DNA of 64,000 nucleotides from Shimia aestuarii (GCF_022814865.1 NZ_JAKVRD010000016.1:1-64000), one strand, 5' to 3'; shown: positions 18,546 to 27,500, numbered from the stretch's first letter. Numbers and translations are program-made. The notes: generated by a model from the sequence alone, not told the origin.

Positions 18546-19480
18546 GAACGCTACTATACGCCACCGTCTTTTCGCTCTTGTCCTTGCCCGCCATGGCGCA
18601 GGACAAGGTCACGCTGCTGCTTGATTGGTTCGTCAACCCGGATCATGGCCCGGTCATCATTGCGCAGGAGAAGGGCTTTCTTGCCGAGGCGGGGCTAGAG
18701 GTTGAGATGATTGCCCCGGCCGATCCGTCCGATCCGCCGAAGATGGTGGCTGCCGGGCGGGCGGACCTTGCGATTTCCTATCAGCCGCAATTGCATCTGC
18801 AACGTCACGAGGGTTTGCCGCTGCGGCGGGTCGGGACGTTGGTGGCGACGCCTTTGAACTGCTTGCTGACGCTTGCGGACGGAGAGGTGGCCACACCTGC
18901 GGACCTGAAGGGGGCCAAGATCGGCTTTTCCGTTGGTGGCGTCGAGGAGGCGGTGTTGGGGCGCATCCTTGAGACCTACGGCCTGACGCTTGGGGATGTA
19001 GAGCTCGTCAATGTAAACTTCTCTCTCTCGCCGGCGCTCATGTCGGGGCAGGTGGATGCGGTGATCGGGGCGTTTCGCAATTTCGAGCTGAACCAGATGG
19101 AGATCGAAGGTCGGCCGGGGCGCTGTTTCTATGTCGAGGAAGAGGGGCTGCCGTCCTATGATGAGTTGATCTATGTGGCCAATGCGGATCGCATGGACAC
19201 CGACATGATACGCCGCTTTCTCGCAGCGACAGAGAAGGCCACGCAGTATATCGTCAACCATCCCAAGGACAGCTGGGACGTGTTTTCGGCAACTTCGCCA
19301 GAGTTGGCGGATGAGTTGAATCGCCGTGCATGGATCGACACGCTGCCCCGCTTTGCACTGCGTCCAGCGGCGCTTGATGCGGGCCGCTATGCTCGGTTCG
19401 AGGCCTTTCTGCTTGAGGCGGGCCTGACGCCGGGCCTGCATCCGGTTTCCGAAATCGCCATCGATGTGACAACGCAATGA
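18542..19480 (+). CDS. thiY: ABC transporter substrate-binding protein for thiamin pyrimidine precursor
   Basis: 312 residues from the ATG at 18542, which overlaps the thiD stop and begins a classical signal peptide (MRTLLYATVFSLLSLPAMAQ), so the protein is periplasmic. The mature part is NMT1/THI5-like: LLLDWFVNPDHGPVIIAQ followed by G-F-L-A-E-A-G-L. ThiY proteins bind formylaminopyrimidine (FAMP) or HMP. Neighbouring thiZ and thiX supply the ATPase and permease, and tenA the hydrolase for the imported compound, which supports pyrimidine salvage. The exact ligand is inferred. Confidence 0.9.
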   Translation: MRTLLYATVFSLLSLPAMAQDKVTLLLDWFVNPDHGPVIIAQEKGFLAEAGLEVEMIAPADPSDPPKMVAAGRADLAISYQPQLHLQRHEGLPLRRVGTLVATPLNCLLTLADGEVATPADLKGAKIGFSVGGVEEAVLGRILETYGLTLGDVELVNVNFSLSPALMSGQVDAVIGAFRNFELNQMEIEGRPGRCFYVEEEGLPSYDELIYVANADRMDTDMIRRFLAATEKATQYIVNHPKDSWDVFSATSPELADELNRRAWIDTLPRFALRPAALDAGRYARFEAFLLEAGLTPGLHPVSEIAIDVTTQ

Positions 19481-20160
19481 GCGGCGTTTCCTATGGGGCC
19501 GTCTTCGAACGGTGGCGCGCGGGCTGTGCCGAGACATGGCAGGCCTATACGCGGCATGCCTTTGTCCGAGGAATCGGCGATGGCAGTCTGCCGCGCGCGG
19601 CCTACCTGCGCTACCTCGTGCAGGACTATGTGTTTCTCGTGCATTTCGCTCGTGCGTGGTCCCTCGCTGTGGTGAAGGCGGAAACGCTTGAAGAGACAAA
19701 GGCCTGCACTGGAGTTCTCGATGCTTTGGTGAACCACGAGATGGCGTTGCATGTCGCGACCTGTGCGGACGAGGGGATTGACGAAGAAGCGCTCTATACC
19801 GCGACTGAAGAGATCGAGAACCTCGCCTATACGCGCTATGTTCTTGATGCCGGGTTGCAGGGGGATTTCATCGACCTGATGGCCGCGCTCGCGCCGTGTT
19901 GTTTTGGATATGGGGAGATCGGGCGCCGTCTTGCACATGAGGCCGCGCCGGGCACGCCCTACCGCGACTGGATCGAAACCTACGCGGATGAGTCATACCA
20001 ATCTTCCATGGTGATGCTTGGCAAAATGGTCGATGGCGCCGTGTCGCGACGTCTGGGGGCTGAACCTTGGCAGGCGCCCCGGTGGGCGCAGGTGCAACAG
20101 CGGTTCACGACCGCCACGCGGCTCGAGGTTGGTTTCTGGGAGATGGGGCTTAGGGTGTGA
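19477..20160 (+). CDS. tenA: TenA family aminopyrimidine hydrolase
   Basis: 227 residues, all-helical TenA/THI-4 fold. TenA hydrolyses aminomethylpyrimidine to HMP in thiamin salvage (and can act as thiaminase II). Features: YLVQDYVFLVHFARAW near residue 46, the NHEMALH helix, Cys141/Cys142 in LAPCCFGYGEIG at the place of the catalytic Cys of the TenA_C class, and the late YADESYQ helix. It overlaps thiY by 4 bp. Its place between transporter genes fits degradation-product salvage. Confidence 0.93.
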   Translation: MSGVSYGAVFERWRAGCAETWQAYTRHAFVRGIGDGSLPRAAYLRYLVQDYVFLVHFARAWSLAVVKAETLEETKACTGVLDALVNHEMALHVATCADEGIDEEALYTATEEIENLAYTRYVLDAGLQGDFIDLMAALAPCCFGYGEIGRRLAHEAAPGTPYRDWIETYADESYQSSMVMLGKMVDGAVSRRLGAEPWQAPRWAQVQQRFTTATRLEVGFWEMGLRV

Positions 20161-20888
20161 TGAGCGCAGTGGCGCCCGGTATCGCGCTTCGGGGTCATCA
20201 TGAGATTGCGGGAACGCCTCTGTTTGCGCCAGTGTCCTGCCATCTGCCTGCGGGGCAATGGACCTGCCTTCTCGGGAGATCAGGCACCGGTAAGACAACG
20301 CTGCTCCGCCTGATTGCCGGGCTTGAGGTTGCGGGGCAGTTCGTCGGGGACATCGCGGTTTCAGATGGGCTGCCGATTGAGGGGCGTTGCAGTTTCATGG
20401 CGCAGACGGATCTGCTCTTGCCGTGGCTCTCGGCGCTGGAGAACGCCGTGTTGGGGCAGCGTCTGCGGGGAGAGCCGCCGGATTTGCCCCGCGCGCGCCG
20501 ACTATTGGAACGTATTGGCCTCGGCGCGTATCTCTCGGCGCGGCCAAGCGCGCTCTCTGGAGGGATGCGGCAGCGGGTGGCTTTGGCGCGAACCTTGTTG
20601 GAGGATCGGCCTATCGTCCTGCTCGACGAGCCGTTCTCGGCGTTGGATGCAAGCACGCGGGCCGCGATGCAGGAATTGGCATGCGAGATGTTTCGCGACA
20701 AGACGGTCTTGCTTGTGACGCATGACCCTGCCGAGGCGATACGTCTCGGTCATCAGGTCATCTTTCTGACCGGCGAAGGCGCAAGGATTTGGCCCGTGCC
20801 CGAGACCCCTCCGTTGCGTGATTCCTATGCGCCAGACAGCGTCAAGGCGCAGGCAGAGTTGATGGCCGCGTTGCGGAGGCTTGCGTGA
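20160..20888 (+). CDS. thiZ: thiamin-precursor ABC transporter ATPase
   Basis: 242 residues. A nucleotide-binding subunit with Walker A LLGRSGTGKTT, Q-loop FMAQTDLLLPW, signature LSGGMRQRVALAR, Walker B IVLLDEPFSALD and switch His in LLVTHDPAEA. I use the ATG at 20160 (TGATG overlap with tenA) rather than the GTG one codon earlier. It would energise uptake through ThiX of the ligand carried by ThiY. Confidence 0.92.
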   Translation: MSAVAPGIALRGHHEIAGTPLFAPVSCHLPAGQWTCLLGRSGTGKTTLLRLIAGLEVAGQFVGDIAVSDGLPIEGRCSFMAQTDLLLPWLSALENAVLGQRLRGEPPDLPRARRLLERIGLGAYLSARPSALSGGMRQRVALARTLLEDRPIVLLDEPFSALDASTRAAMQELACEMFRDKTVLLVTHDPAEAIRLGHQVIFLTGEGARIWPVPETPPLRDSYAPDSVKAQAELMAALRRLA

Positions 20889-21637
20889 TGAGGTGGGCGT
20901 ATGGAGTCCTCGCTGCGGGGGTCGTGCTTGGCGTGTGGCAGGCGGTTGTCTGGGGCATGGAAATGCCACCCTTTATTCTTCCCTCTCCCCTGCGCGTCGC
21001 CGAGGCGTTTTGGCAGAACCGGTTGATTTTGCTCGGCCATGCGGGGGTAACGCTGGCTGAGGTTCTTCTCGGCCTGCTGATTGGCAGTGTGCTTGGGGCA
21101 GGTACGGCGATCGCGATTGCGGGGTCGGAGCGGTTGAGCCGTCTGGTGATGCCGCTTTTGGTCTTGACCCAAGCCGTGCCGGTCTTTGCGCTCGCACCGA
21201 TCCTGACGCTTTGGTTTGGCTATGGGATGGCGTCGAAAGTGCTTATGGCGGTGCTCATCATTTTCTTCCCTGTCACCAGCGCATTTCATGATGGGCTGAC
21301 ACGCATTCCCAAAGGGCTACGCGATCTGGCGCGCACCATGAATGCAACTCCGTTTCAGGAGATGCTCCGCCTGCGCATTCCCCATGCGCTGCCGTCGCTG
21401 GCGACAGGCCTGAAGATGGGGGCGGTCTATGCGCCCATCGGGGCGGTGATCGGGGAATGGGTGGGCGCCTCGCAAGGCTTGGGATACCTGATGCTTTTGG
21501 CCAATGGTCGGGCGAAAACCGATCTCATGTTTGCGAGCTTGCTGCTGCTCGCGCTGATGACTGTAACGCTTTACCAAGTCGTCTCATGGGCCGCGGATCG
21601 CGCATCCTTTCGGGATAAGGATTTGCACGCTGCCTAG
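20888..21637 (+). CDS. thiX: thiamin-precursor ABC transporter permease
   Basis: 249 residues with about six transmembrane segments and the EAA-type cytoplasmic loop GLRDLARTMNATPFQEML ... RLRIPHALPSL, typical of the nitrate/sulfonate/taurine-like permease family. The ATG at 20888 overlaps the thiZ stop (TGATG). Last gene of the thi operon; a GC-rich hairpin follows at 21680-21710. Confidence 0.92.
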   Translation: MRWAYGVLAAGVVLGVWQAVVWGMEMPPFILPSPLRVAEAFWQNRLILLGHAGVTLAEVLLGLLIGSVLGAGTAIAIAGSERLSRLVMPLLVLTQAVPVFALAPILTLWFGYGMASKVLMAVLIIFFPVTSAFHDGLTRIPKGLRDLARTMNATPFQEMLRLRIPHALPSLATGLKMGAVYAPIGAVIGEWVGASQGLGYLMLLANGRAKTDLMFASLLLLALMTVTLYQVVSWAADRASFRDKDLHAA

Positions 21638-21679
21638 CCGCGTTTCGGTAGGTGCTGGGCAGGAACATATTCGCGGGGG

Positions 21680-21710
21680 CGCGCGGCGAAGCGAGAGGCC
21701 ACGCCGCGCG
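21680..21710. terminator. hairpin between convergent thiX and ridA
   Basis: CGCGCGGCG (21680-21688) pairs perfectly with CGCCGCGCG (21702-21710), 13-nt loop, between two convergent genes. There is no T-run on either side, so intrinsic termination is uncertain; it may act as an RNA-stabilising 3' structure or a weak bidirectional terminator. Confidence 0.5.
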
Positions 21711-21716
21711 ATTGGA

Positions 21717-22067
21717 TTAGGCCTTGGCGGCGGTCACGATGACTTCGACCAAATATTCCGGGGTTGCCAGTTTCGATTCGCCGCAGGCGCGGGTTGGCGC
21801 GTGGCCCTTGGGAACCCAAGCATCCCAGACAGCGTTCATTTCGGCGAAATCCTTCATGTCTGCGAGCCAGATCACCGCTTGTAGGATGCGCGTGTTGTCG
21901 CTGCCTGCTTCGGCAAGCAGGGCATCGACCTTGTCGAGACAGTCCTGAGTCTGCTGGGCGACGCTGGCCCCGGCGGTGCCGACTTGGCCCGCGAGGTAGA
22001 TGGTCTCGCCGTGGGTGACGATCTGGCTCATGCGATCGCCGACATGTTTGCGCGTGATTTCAGTCAT
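21717..22067 (-). CDS. RidA/YjgF family enamine/imine deaminase
   Basis: 116 residues of the Rid family. RidA proteins hydrolyse reactive enamine/imine intermediates to ketoacids and ammonia. Arg93 (in HAPTRACGES) corresponds to the essential Arg105 of YjgF/RidA, and Glu108 to Glu120, so it should be active. It follows the amidohydrolase-like deacetylase on the same strand (45 bp apart) under the GntR regulator. A role in the same catabolic route is plausible, but many Rid paralogues have unknown substrates. Confidence 0.9.
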   Translation of the reverse strand: MTEITRKHVGDRMSQIVTHGETIYLAGQVGTAGASVAQQTQDCLDKVDALLAEAGSDNTRILQAVIWLADMKDFAEMNAVWDAWVPKGHAPTRACGESKLATPEYLVEVIVTAAKA

Positions 22068-22111
22068 GGTCTTTCCTGTTTGGTTGAGTCGTCTGAATAG
22101 GGTCTAGCGTG

Positions 22112-23137
22112 TCAGGTGCTTGCCTGAAAGCCGCTCAGGGTTCGGGTCAGATTTTCGCCGAGGGAGTCCGACAGGTAGCCACCTTCTTGCACGAAGAGAA
22201 CGGGCAGACCTGTCTTGGCGAGCGCCGCGCCAATGCGGGAGAAGCCCTCTTTGGTGACGCGAAGCCAGTCGAAAGGATCATCGATGGATGCGTCGAGGCC
22301 GAGGGCGACCACGAGAACGTCCGTTCCGAAATCATCGATGCGATTTAGGGCCGTGTCCAACGCCACGAGGTAATCCTCGTCGCCAATGCCGCGGGAAAGC
22401 GGGATGTTGAGATTGTAGCCGAGCCCGGCGCCTTCGCCGCGTTCATGGGCATGACCCCAGAAGAAGGGGTAGAACTTGGTCGGGTCGGCGTGAATCGACA
22501 CGGTGAGCACATCGTCACGGCGATAGAAGATGTCTTGGGTGCCGTTGCCGTGGTGCACATCTACATCGAGAATCGCGGGGCGCAGACCGGCTTTGCACAG
22601 GCGTTCGGCGGCGATACCCGAGTTGTTGAGGAAGCAGAAACCCGCTGCAAGATCGCCATAGGCGTGGTGCCCCGGCGGGCGCGAGAGCACGTAGGCCGCA
22701 TGTTCGCCGCCAAGAAGCAAATCGGCCCCCGTGATGGCGGATTGGGCCGACCAGTAGGCCGCTTCCCAAGTGCCTTCTGCAATCGGGCAAGCGGTATCGC
22801 CTTGGTGGTATCCAGCCTGACCTACGGGCGAGGTGGGGTAGCTATTGCTGCGGGCGAGGGGGTGGATGTTGGGAATAACCTCTTCGCCTGCGTCCGGAAG
22901 TGCGCGCCAGCGGGGGTAGATGGTTTTCAGGAAGGCAAGGTATTCGGGAGAATGCAGGGCCGCGATGGGGCCGATGCCGGCGTCCTTGGGGGCCTCGAAC
23001 TGGCAGCCCGCCGCAAGCGCGCCCGCATGCAGCACTTCGATTCGTTTGGGTTGTTCTGGGTTGGGGCGAATGGCGCCGCTTGCGATGAAGTGCTTTGGGT
23101 CGTGGCGCCATTGCCGTTCGTCGAAGACTGCTTTCAC
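22112..23137 (-). CDS. histone-deacetylase family protein, acetylpolyamine amidohydrolase-like
   Basis: 341 residues, the length of Mycoplana acetylpolyamine amidohydrolase. The family is zinc-dependent and removes acetyl groups from acetylated polyamines or related N-acyl amines. Active-site motifs are complete: RPPGHHAYG with His157/His158, zinc ligands in DVDVHHGNGTQ (Asp193, His195) and Asp282 in LGLDASIDDP, and the catalytic-Tyr turn QEGGYLSDSLGEN. It lies between gntR and ridA on one strand and opposite an ABC transporter and amidase. The acetylpolyamine substrate is inferred from family and length only. Confidence 0.88.
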   Translation of the reverse strand: MKAVFDERQWRHDPKHFIASGAIRPNPEQPKRIEVLHAGALAAGCQFEAPKDAGIGPIAALHSPEYLAFLKTIYPRWRALPDAGEEVIPNIHPLARSNSYPTSPVGQAGYHQGDTACPIAEGTWEAAYWSAQSAITGADLLLGGEHAAYVLSRPPGHHAYGDLAAGFCFLNNSGIAAERLCKAGLRPAILDVDVHHGNGTQDIFYRRDDVLTVSIHADPTKFYPFFWGHAHERGEGAGLGYNLNIPLSRGIGDEDYLVALDTALNRIDDFGTDVLVVALGLDASIDDPFDWLRVTKEGFSRIGAALAKTGLPVLFVQEGGYLSDSLGENLTRTLSGFQAST

Positions 23138-23188
23138 GTCGTTCCTCTCAGGGCCGGAAGCCCGGCCTCGTCCGTTGTTTCTTGAGTT

Positions 23189-23887
23189 TCAATCCCGGTC
23201 GGCCGTTTCCAGCCCGCTGAAATGCGCCACGATCACGTGACGCGCCAGCCCGATGTGATAGTCCATCGCGTTGCGGACCTGTTCCACATCACCGCTCTCG
23301 AGGGCTTCGATGATGTGGCCGTGATTGCTCGCGATGTTGTCTGGTGCGTTTTCCATCCTCCCGATCAGCGAAAGACCGAGTTGGATCTCCGAAGAGATCT
23401 GCTGGAAGATCGCAAGAAAACGGGGGTTGCCAGACGCCTCGATGAGAAGGCGGTGGAACTCGAGGTCTGCGGCAGACGTCTCGGGTTCGCGCCCGGCATC
23501 TGCCAAGGCGATCATCTTTTCAAGCTGTTGGCGCAGGACGGGTATCACATCCGCCGCGCCCTTGCGCACGACAAGCGCCGCAGCTTCGCGTTCGATCGCC
23601 AAGCGCAATTCATAGAGCGAACCGAGGTCTTCGGAGTTCATGGTGCGCACAAAGAAACCGCGATTGGGATGGGACACCAACAACCCCGTGCTTTCCAGCA
23701 TGCGCCCGGCTTCGCGCACTGGTGCGCGGCTGACACCGAGCTCTCGCGCGATGACAGATTCGGACACTCTTTCACCGGGTCGAAGGCGACCGGACAGGAT
23801 GTGATCGGTCAGAAGTGTCGCGATTTCTTGCGAGAGCGATCTCCGCTCGAGGTGATCTAGTCTCAGGGGGTTGGTTTTTGTGCTCAT
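23189..23887 (-). CDS. GntR family regulator with FCD domain
   Basis: 232 residues. The N-terminal winged helix (residues 15-80) includes LRPGERVSESVIAREL and VSRAPVREAGRML; the remainder is an all-helical FCD ligand domain with a likely metal site (Asp/His in DLEFHRLL, late HGHIIEAL and DYHIGLARH). Such regulators usually repress a neighbouring catabolic operon. It is divergent from the ABC transporter operon, and a perfect 19-bp palindrome lies between them. It probably controls both itself with aphA-like/ridA and the transporter. Confidence 0.92.
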   Translation of the reverse strand: MSTKTNPLRLDHLERRSLSQEIATLLTDHILSGRLRPGERVSESVIARELGVSRAPVREAGRMLESTGLLVSHPNRGFFVRTMNSEDLGSLYELRLAIEREAAALVVRKGAADVIPVLRQQLEKMIALADAGREPETSAADLEFHRLLIEASGNPRFLAIFQQISSEIQLGLSLIGRMENAPDNIASNHGHIIEALESGDVEQVRNAMDYHIGLARHVIVAHFSGLETADRD

Positions 23888-23907
23888 TCGTTCAAACTAC
23901 GCCTCAG

Positions 23908-23926
23908 ATTGTCGACTGTCGACAAT
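23908..23926. promoter_or_regulatory. 19-bp palindromic operator for the FCD-type GntR regulator
   Basis: ATTGTCGACTGTCGACAAT is a perfect inverted repeat around a central T, followed a few bases later by a half-site-like TTGTTGACA at 23929-23937. It lies 20 bp from the gntR start and about 130 bp before the transporter start. Nested TGTCGACA-like units suit a GntR/FadR-type dimer. Confidence 0.8.
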
Positions 23927-24054
23927 ATTGTTGACATTCGGTGGGAACCTCCCCGAGCATGGAGGCGTGAAGCGTGGGGTGCCCGCGCACAGTCTGCGAA
24001 GTGAAAGAGACCGGAAGAAATAATTCGGTCGCCACCAAAACAGGGAAGAATCAA

Positions 24055-25590
24055 ATGATGAAACGACTAGTCACAAGCCTTATGGCGATGACCTTGGCGG
24101 GTGCTGTGCATGCCGAGAATCGCCTCGATATCGTGGTCCAGCCAGAGCCGCCCAGCTTGATGCTCGGCCTCGTGAGCAACGGGCCGACGCAGTTGGTCGC
24201 GGGCGATATCTATGAAAGCCTGCTGCGCTATGACACTGATCTCAATCCGATGCCGTCTTTGGCTTCCGAGTGGGAGATTTCGGACGATGCGCTTACCTAT
24301 ACGTTCAAGCTCCGTGAGGACGTGACATGGCATGACGGCGAGCCGTTCACCGCCGAAGACGTGGTGTTCTCGGTCGACAAGTTCCTGCGCGAGACCCATG
24401 CGCGCCTGCGTGTCAGCCTCGAACATGTCGAAAGCGTCACAGCGCCGGATGCGCACACCGTGGTCTTTAAGTTGAAACAGCCGTTTGGCCCGTTCATCGG
24501 GGTTTTCGAGGCTGGCACGATGCCGATGATCCCGAAGCACATCTATGAAGGCACCGACTACAAGACCAACCCGGCCAACAATACGCCGATCGGTACAGGC
24601 CCGTTCAAATTCGAAGCCTGGGAAAAGGGCAGCTATATCCACCTCGTGAAGAACGAGGATTACTATCTCGACGGTAAACCGGCGATTGACGATGTCTATT
24701 ATCGCGTGATCCCCGATGCCGCGTCGCGCGCGGTGGCGTTCGAGAATGGCGATGTCGATGTTCTGCCGGGTGGCTCGGTCGAGAACTGGGACGTGAAGCG
24801 CCTGATCGAGATGGATGGCGTCTGTTCGACGGGGCATGGCTGGGAATATTTCGCGCCGCATGCGATGGCGTGGATGAACAACCGTGAGGGGCCGACCTCG
24901 AGCAAGGCATTCCGCAAGGCAGTCATGTATGCGACGGACCGCGAATTCGTCAAAGACGTGATCTGGAACGGGTATGGCAAGGTCGCGACGAGCCCGGTTT
25001 CGTCCAAGACCAACTTCTATAGCGACGATACGGTCATGTATGACTATGACCCGGACAAGGCGCGCGAGCTTCTTGCAGAGTCGGGCTATGATGGCGAGAC
25101 CGTTCGCATCCTGCCGCTGCCTTATGGCGAGACCTGGCAGCGCTGGGCCGAAGCGATGAAGCAGAACCTCGAAGAGGTTGGCGTCAACGTGCAGGTCGTG
25201 GCGACCGATGTTGCGGGCTGGAACCAGAAGCAGGCGGAGTGGGATTTCGATATCGCCTTCACCTACCTCTACCAGTATGGCGACCCGGCGCTTGGTGTCG
25301 CACGTAGCTATCTCGCGAGCAACATTGCCAAGGGTAGCCCCTGGAACAACGTCGCCGGGTATGAAAACCCCAAGGTGGACGATCTCTTCGCCAAGGCCGC
25401 TGTTGCGGCGACCCCCGAAGAGCGCCAGGCGCTTTATACCGAGATTCAACAGATCCTCGTCGATGACGTGCCTGTCGCATGGCAGCTCGAGATCGAATTC
25501 CCGACGATCTATCGTTGCAACGTCAAAGACCTCGTCACCACGGCGATCGGCGTGAATGACGGTATGCGCGACGCGTATCTCGAAGACTAA
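24055..25590 (+). CDS. peptide/nickel-type ABC transporter substrate-binding protein
   Basis: 511 residues of the SBP_bac_5 (DppA/OppA) family, exported by the signal peptide MMKRLVTSLMAMTLAGAVHA. I choose the ATG at 24055 because GGGAAGA lies at proper distance and the signal peptide starts there, not at the earlier ATG at 23974. Family blocks YESLLRYD, YTFKLREDVTWHDGEPFTAEDV and TPIGTGPFKF are present. Ligand not predictable; the amidase and deacetylase nearby suggest an amide or acylated amine. First gene of a long operon. Confidence 0.93.
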   Translation: MMKRLVTSLMAMTLAGAVHAENRLDIVVQPEPPSLMLGLVSNGPTQLVAGDIYESLLRYDTDLNPMPSLASEWEISDDALTYTFKLREDVTWHDGEPFTAEDVVFSVDKFLRETHARLRVSLEHVESVTAPDAHTVVFKLKQPFGPFIGVFEAGTMPMIPKHIYEGTDYKTNPANNTPIGTGPFKFEAWEKGSYIHLVKNEDYYLDGKPAIDDVYYRVIPDAASRAVAFENGDVDVLPGGSVENWDVKRLIEMDGVCSTGHGWEYFAPHAMAWMNNREGPTSSKAFRKAVMYATDREFVKDVIWNGYGKVATSPVSSKTNFYSDDTVMYDYDPDKARELLAESGYDGETVRILPLPYGETWQRWAEAMKQNLEEVGVNVQVVATDVAGWNQKQAEWDFDIAFTYLYQYGDPALGVARSYLASNIAKGSPWNNVAGYENPKVDDLFAKAAVAATPEERQALYTEIQQILVDDVPVAWQLEIEFPTIYRCNVKDLVTTAIGVNDGMRDAYLED

Positions 25591-25605
25591 GCGAAAGCAG
25601 ACGAG

Positions 25606-25646
25606 AAAGACCGGCCTGGTCAGAGATCGGGCCGGTCTTTCTTTCT
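25606..25646 (+). terminator. intercistronic hairpin after the binding-protein gene
   Basis: AAAGACCGGCC (25606-25616) pairs with GGCCGGTCTTT (25630-25640), followed by CTTTCT. It sits between the binding-protein and permease genes. It may be a partial terminator or an RNase barrier that makes the binding protein more abundant than the membrane parts. Confidence 0.75.
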
Positions 25647-25678
25647 AACGCAACAAGTGAAGCAGGCATTGGCACAGT

Positions 25679-26662
25679 ATGGACATCGTGACAGCTATCG
25701 TGGGGCGATTGTTGAAGGCGGTCATCACGCTCTTGATGATCGTCATTCTGAATTTCTTTCTCATTCATGCGGCTCCGGGGGATCCGGCGGCCGTCATGGC
25801 AGGCGAAGCGGGTGCGGCGGACGCCAAGTATATCGCCCAACTGCGAGAGCAGTTCGGGCTCGATCAGCCGCTCATGGTGCAGTTCTGGAACTACGTGTCG
25901 GGGGTCTTGCAGCTTGATCTGGGCTATTCCTATCGCCAGCAGATGCCGGTTCTGGATCTGATCCTCGAACGCCTGCCCGCGACCTTGATCCTCACACTGA
26001 CCGCCTTTGGCATGTCGCTCTTGCTTGGGATCGTGTTCGGCCTTGCCGCCGCCGCGCGCCAGGGCAAGTGGAGCGATACGGTTATTACCTCGCTCTCGTT
26101 GCTGTTTTACGCCACGCCGCTTTTCTGGGTCGCGCTTATGGCGGTGGTGCTATTCTCGGTGAAGCTCGGTTGGTTTCCCGCCTTTGGCTATGAGACCGTG
26201 GGGGCCGACTATGTGGGTTTCCAAATGGTGCTCGACCGGCTCAAGCACCTTGTGTTGCCGGCTTTCACGCTCGGCCTTTTCTTCATGGCGGTGTACCTGC
26301 GCATGACGCGATCCTCGGTTCTTGAGGTGAGCCAGATGGATTTCGTCAAGACGGCCCGCGCCAAGGGCTTGCAGGAGAATGTCATCCGTCGTCGCCACAT
26401 CCTGCGCAATGCGTTGTTGCCGGTGGTCACACTGGCCGGTCTTCAGGCCGGGCAGCTTGTCGGGGGCGCGGTCCTTACGGAGACGGTTTTTGCCTGGCCG
26501 GGGATCGGGCGGTTGATGTTCGAGAGCCTGACGGCTCGGGACTATAACACGCTTCTTGGCGTGTTCCTGATCTCGGCGGCGATGGTGATCCTTTTCAACG
26601 TGGTCACGGACCTTGTTTATCGGCTGATTGATCCGCGTATCGGCGCAGGAGGTGCAGCATGA
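25679..26662 (+). CDS. peptide-type ABC transporter permease, DppB-like
   Basis: 327 residues, six predicted membrane segments, first one near residues 10-30, then the DppB-type periplasmic start ending in FGLDQPLMVQFWNYVSG. The EAA loop is DFVKTARAKGLQENVIRRRH. It partners the DppC-like gene, with which it overlaps by 4 bp (ATGA), in the inner membrane. Confidence 0.93.
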   Translation: MDIVTAIVGRLLKAVITLLMIVILNFFLIHAAPGDPAAVMAGEAGAADAKYIAQLREQFGLDQPLMVQFWNYVSGVLQLDLGYSYRQQMPVLDLILERLPATLILTLTAFGMSLLLGIVFGLAAAARQGKWSDTVITSLSLLFYATPLFWVALMAVVLFSVKLGWFPAFGYETVGADYVGFQMVLDRLKHLVLPAFTLGLFFMAVYLRMTRSSVLEVSQMDFVKTARAKGLQENVIRRRHILRNALLPVVTLAGLQAGQLVGGAVLTETVFAWPGIGRLMFESLTARDYNTLLGVFLISAAMVILFNVVTDLVYRLIDPRIGAGGAA

Positions 26663-27498
26663 AGGACTTCTTCAAACGCTTCTCGCGCAATCGTGGCGCG
26701 TTGATCGGGCTATTCATCCTTGTGGTCGTGATCCTTGTCGCGGTCTTTGCGCCGCTCCTTTATCCGGACAGCCCGTGGAAGATGGTGCAGCGTCCTTTCC
26801 TTGCGCCCTTTAGTGTCGATGGCTTCCCGCTTGGGACCGACACGCTTGGTCGCGACGTGGCGGCGGGGCTTGCGCATGGGGCGCGGGTGTCGCTTATCGT
26901 CGGGCTTGTTTCGACGCTGGTCGCCTTGTTGATTGGTGTGCCGCTTGGCGCGCTGGCGGGGTTCTATGGCGGGCTTGTCGATGATGGCGCGATGCGCTTC
27001 ACCGAGTTTTTCCAGACCATTCCGAATTTCGCGTTGGCCATCGTGCTTGTCGCGATCATGGAGCCGACGCTTCCGACAATCACGCTTGCCATTGCAATTG
27101 TGAGTTGGCCGCCGGTGGCGCGCCTTGTGCGGGCGGAGGTTCTGTCGCTTCGCAGGCGCGAGTTTGTCGATGCCGCGCGTTTGGCGGGGCTTTCGAACAT
27201 GCGCATCCTGTTCGGGCATATCCTGCCCAATGCCATGTCGCCGATCATCGTCATGGCTTCGCTCATGGTGGCGACGGCGATCCTTCTTGAAAGCTCGCTT
27301 TCCTTCCTTGGGCTCGGCGATCCCAACATCATGAGCTGGGGCTATATGATCGGGGCGGCGCGGACCGTCATCCGCAATGCCTGGTGGCTGAGCTTTATTC
27401 CGGGGGTGGCGATCCTGATGACCGTTCTTGCCCTCAACCTGATTGGCGAAGGCCTCAATGACGCGCTCAACCCGCGTCTGGCACGGAAAGGACGATAA
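26659..27498 (+). CDS. peptide-type ABC transporter permease, DppC-like
   Basis: 279 residues. N-terminal membrane segment (RGALIGLFILVVVILVAVFA), the DppC mark FPLGTDTLGRDV, and the EAA loop EFVDAARLAGLSNMRILFGH. The C-terminal part has NPRLARKGR. Overlaps the upstream permease by 4 bp and is 2 bp from the ATPase gene. Confidence 0.93.
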   Translation: MKDFFKRFSRNRGALIGLFILVVVILVAVFAPLLYPDSPWKMVQRPFLAPFSVDGFPLGTDTLGRDVAAGLAHGARVSLIVGLVSTLVALLIGVPLGALAGFYGGLVDDGAMRFTEFFQTIPNFALAIVLVAIMEPTLPTITLAIAIVSWPPVARLVRAEVLSLRRREFVDAARLAGLSNMRILFGHILPNAMSPIIVMASLMVATAILLESSLSFLGLGDPNIMSWGYMIGAARTVIRNAWWLSFIPGVAILMTVLALNLIGEGLNDALNPRLARKGR

Positions 27499-27500
27499 CC

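Noticed and set aside
24067-25449. 460-codon minus-strand frame opposite the binding-protein gene
   Set aside because: Antisense shadow; the plus-strand protein has a signal peptide and family blocks.
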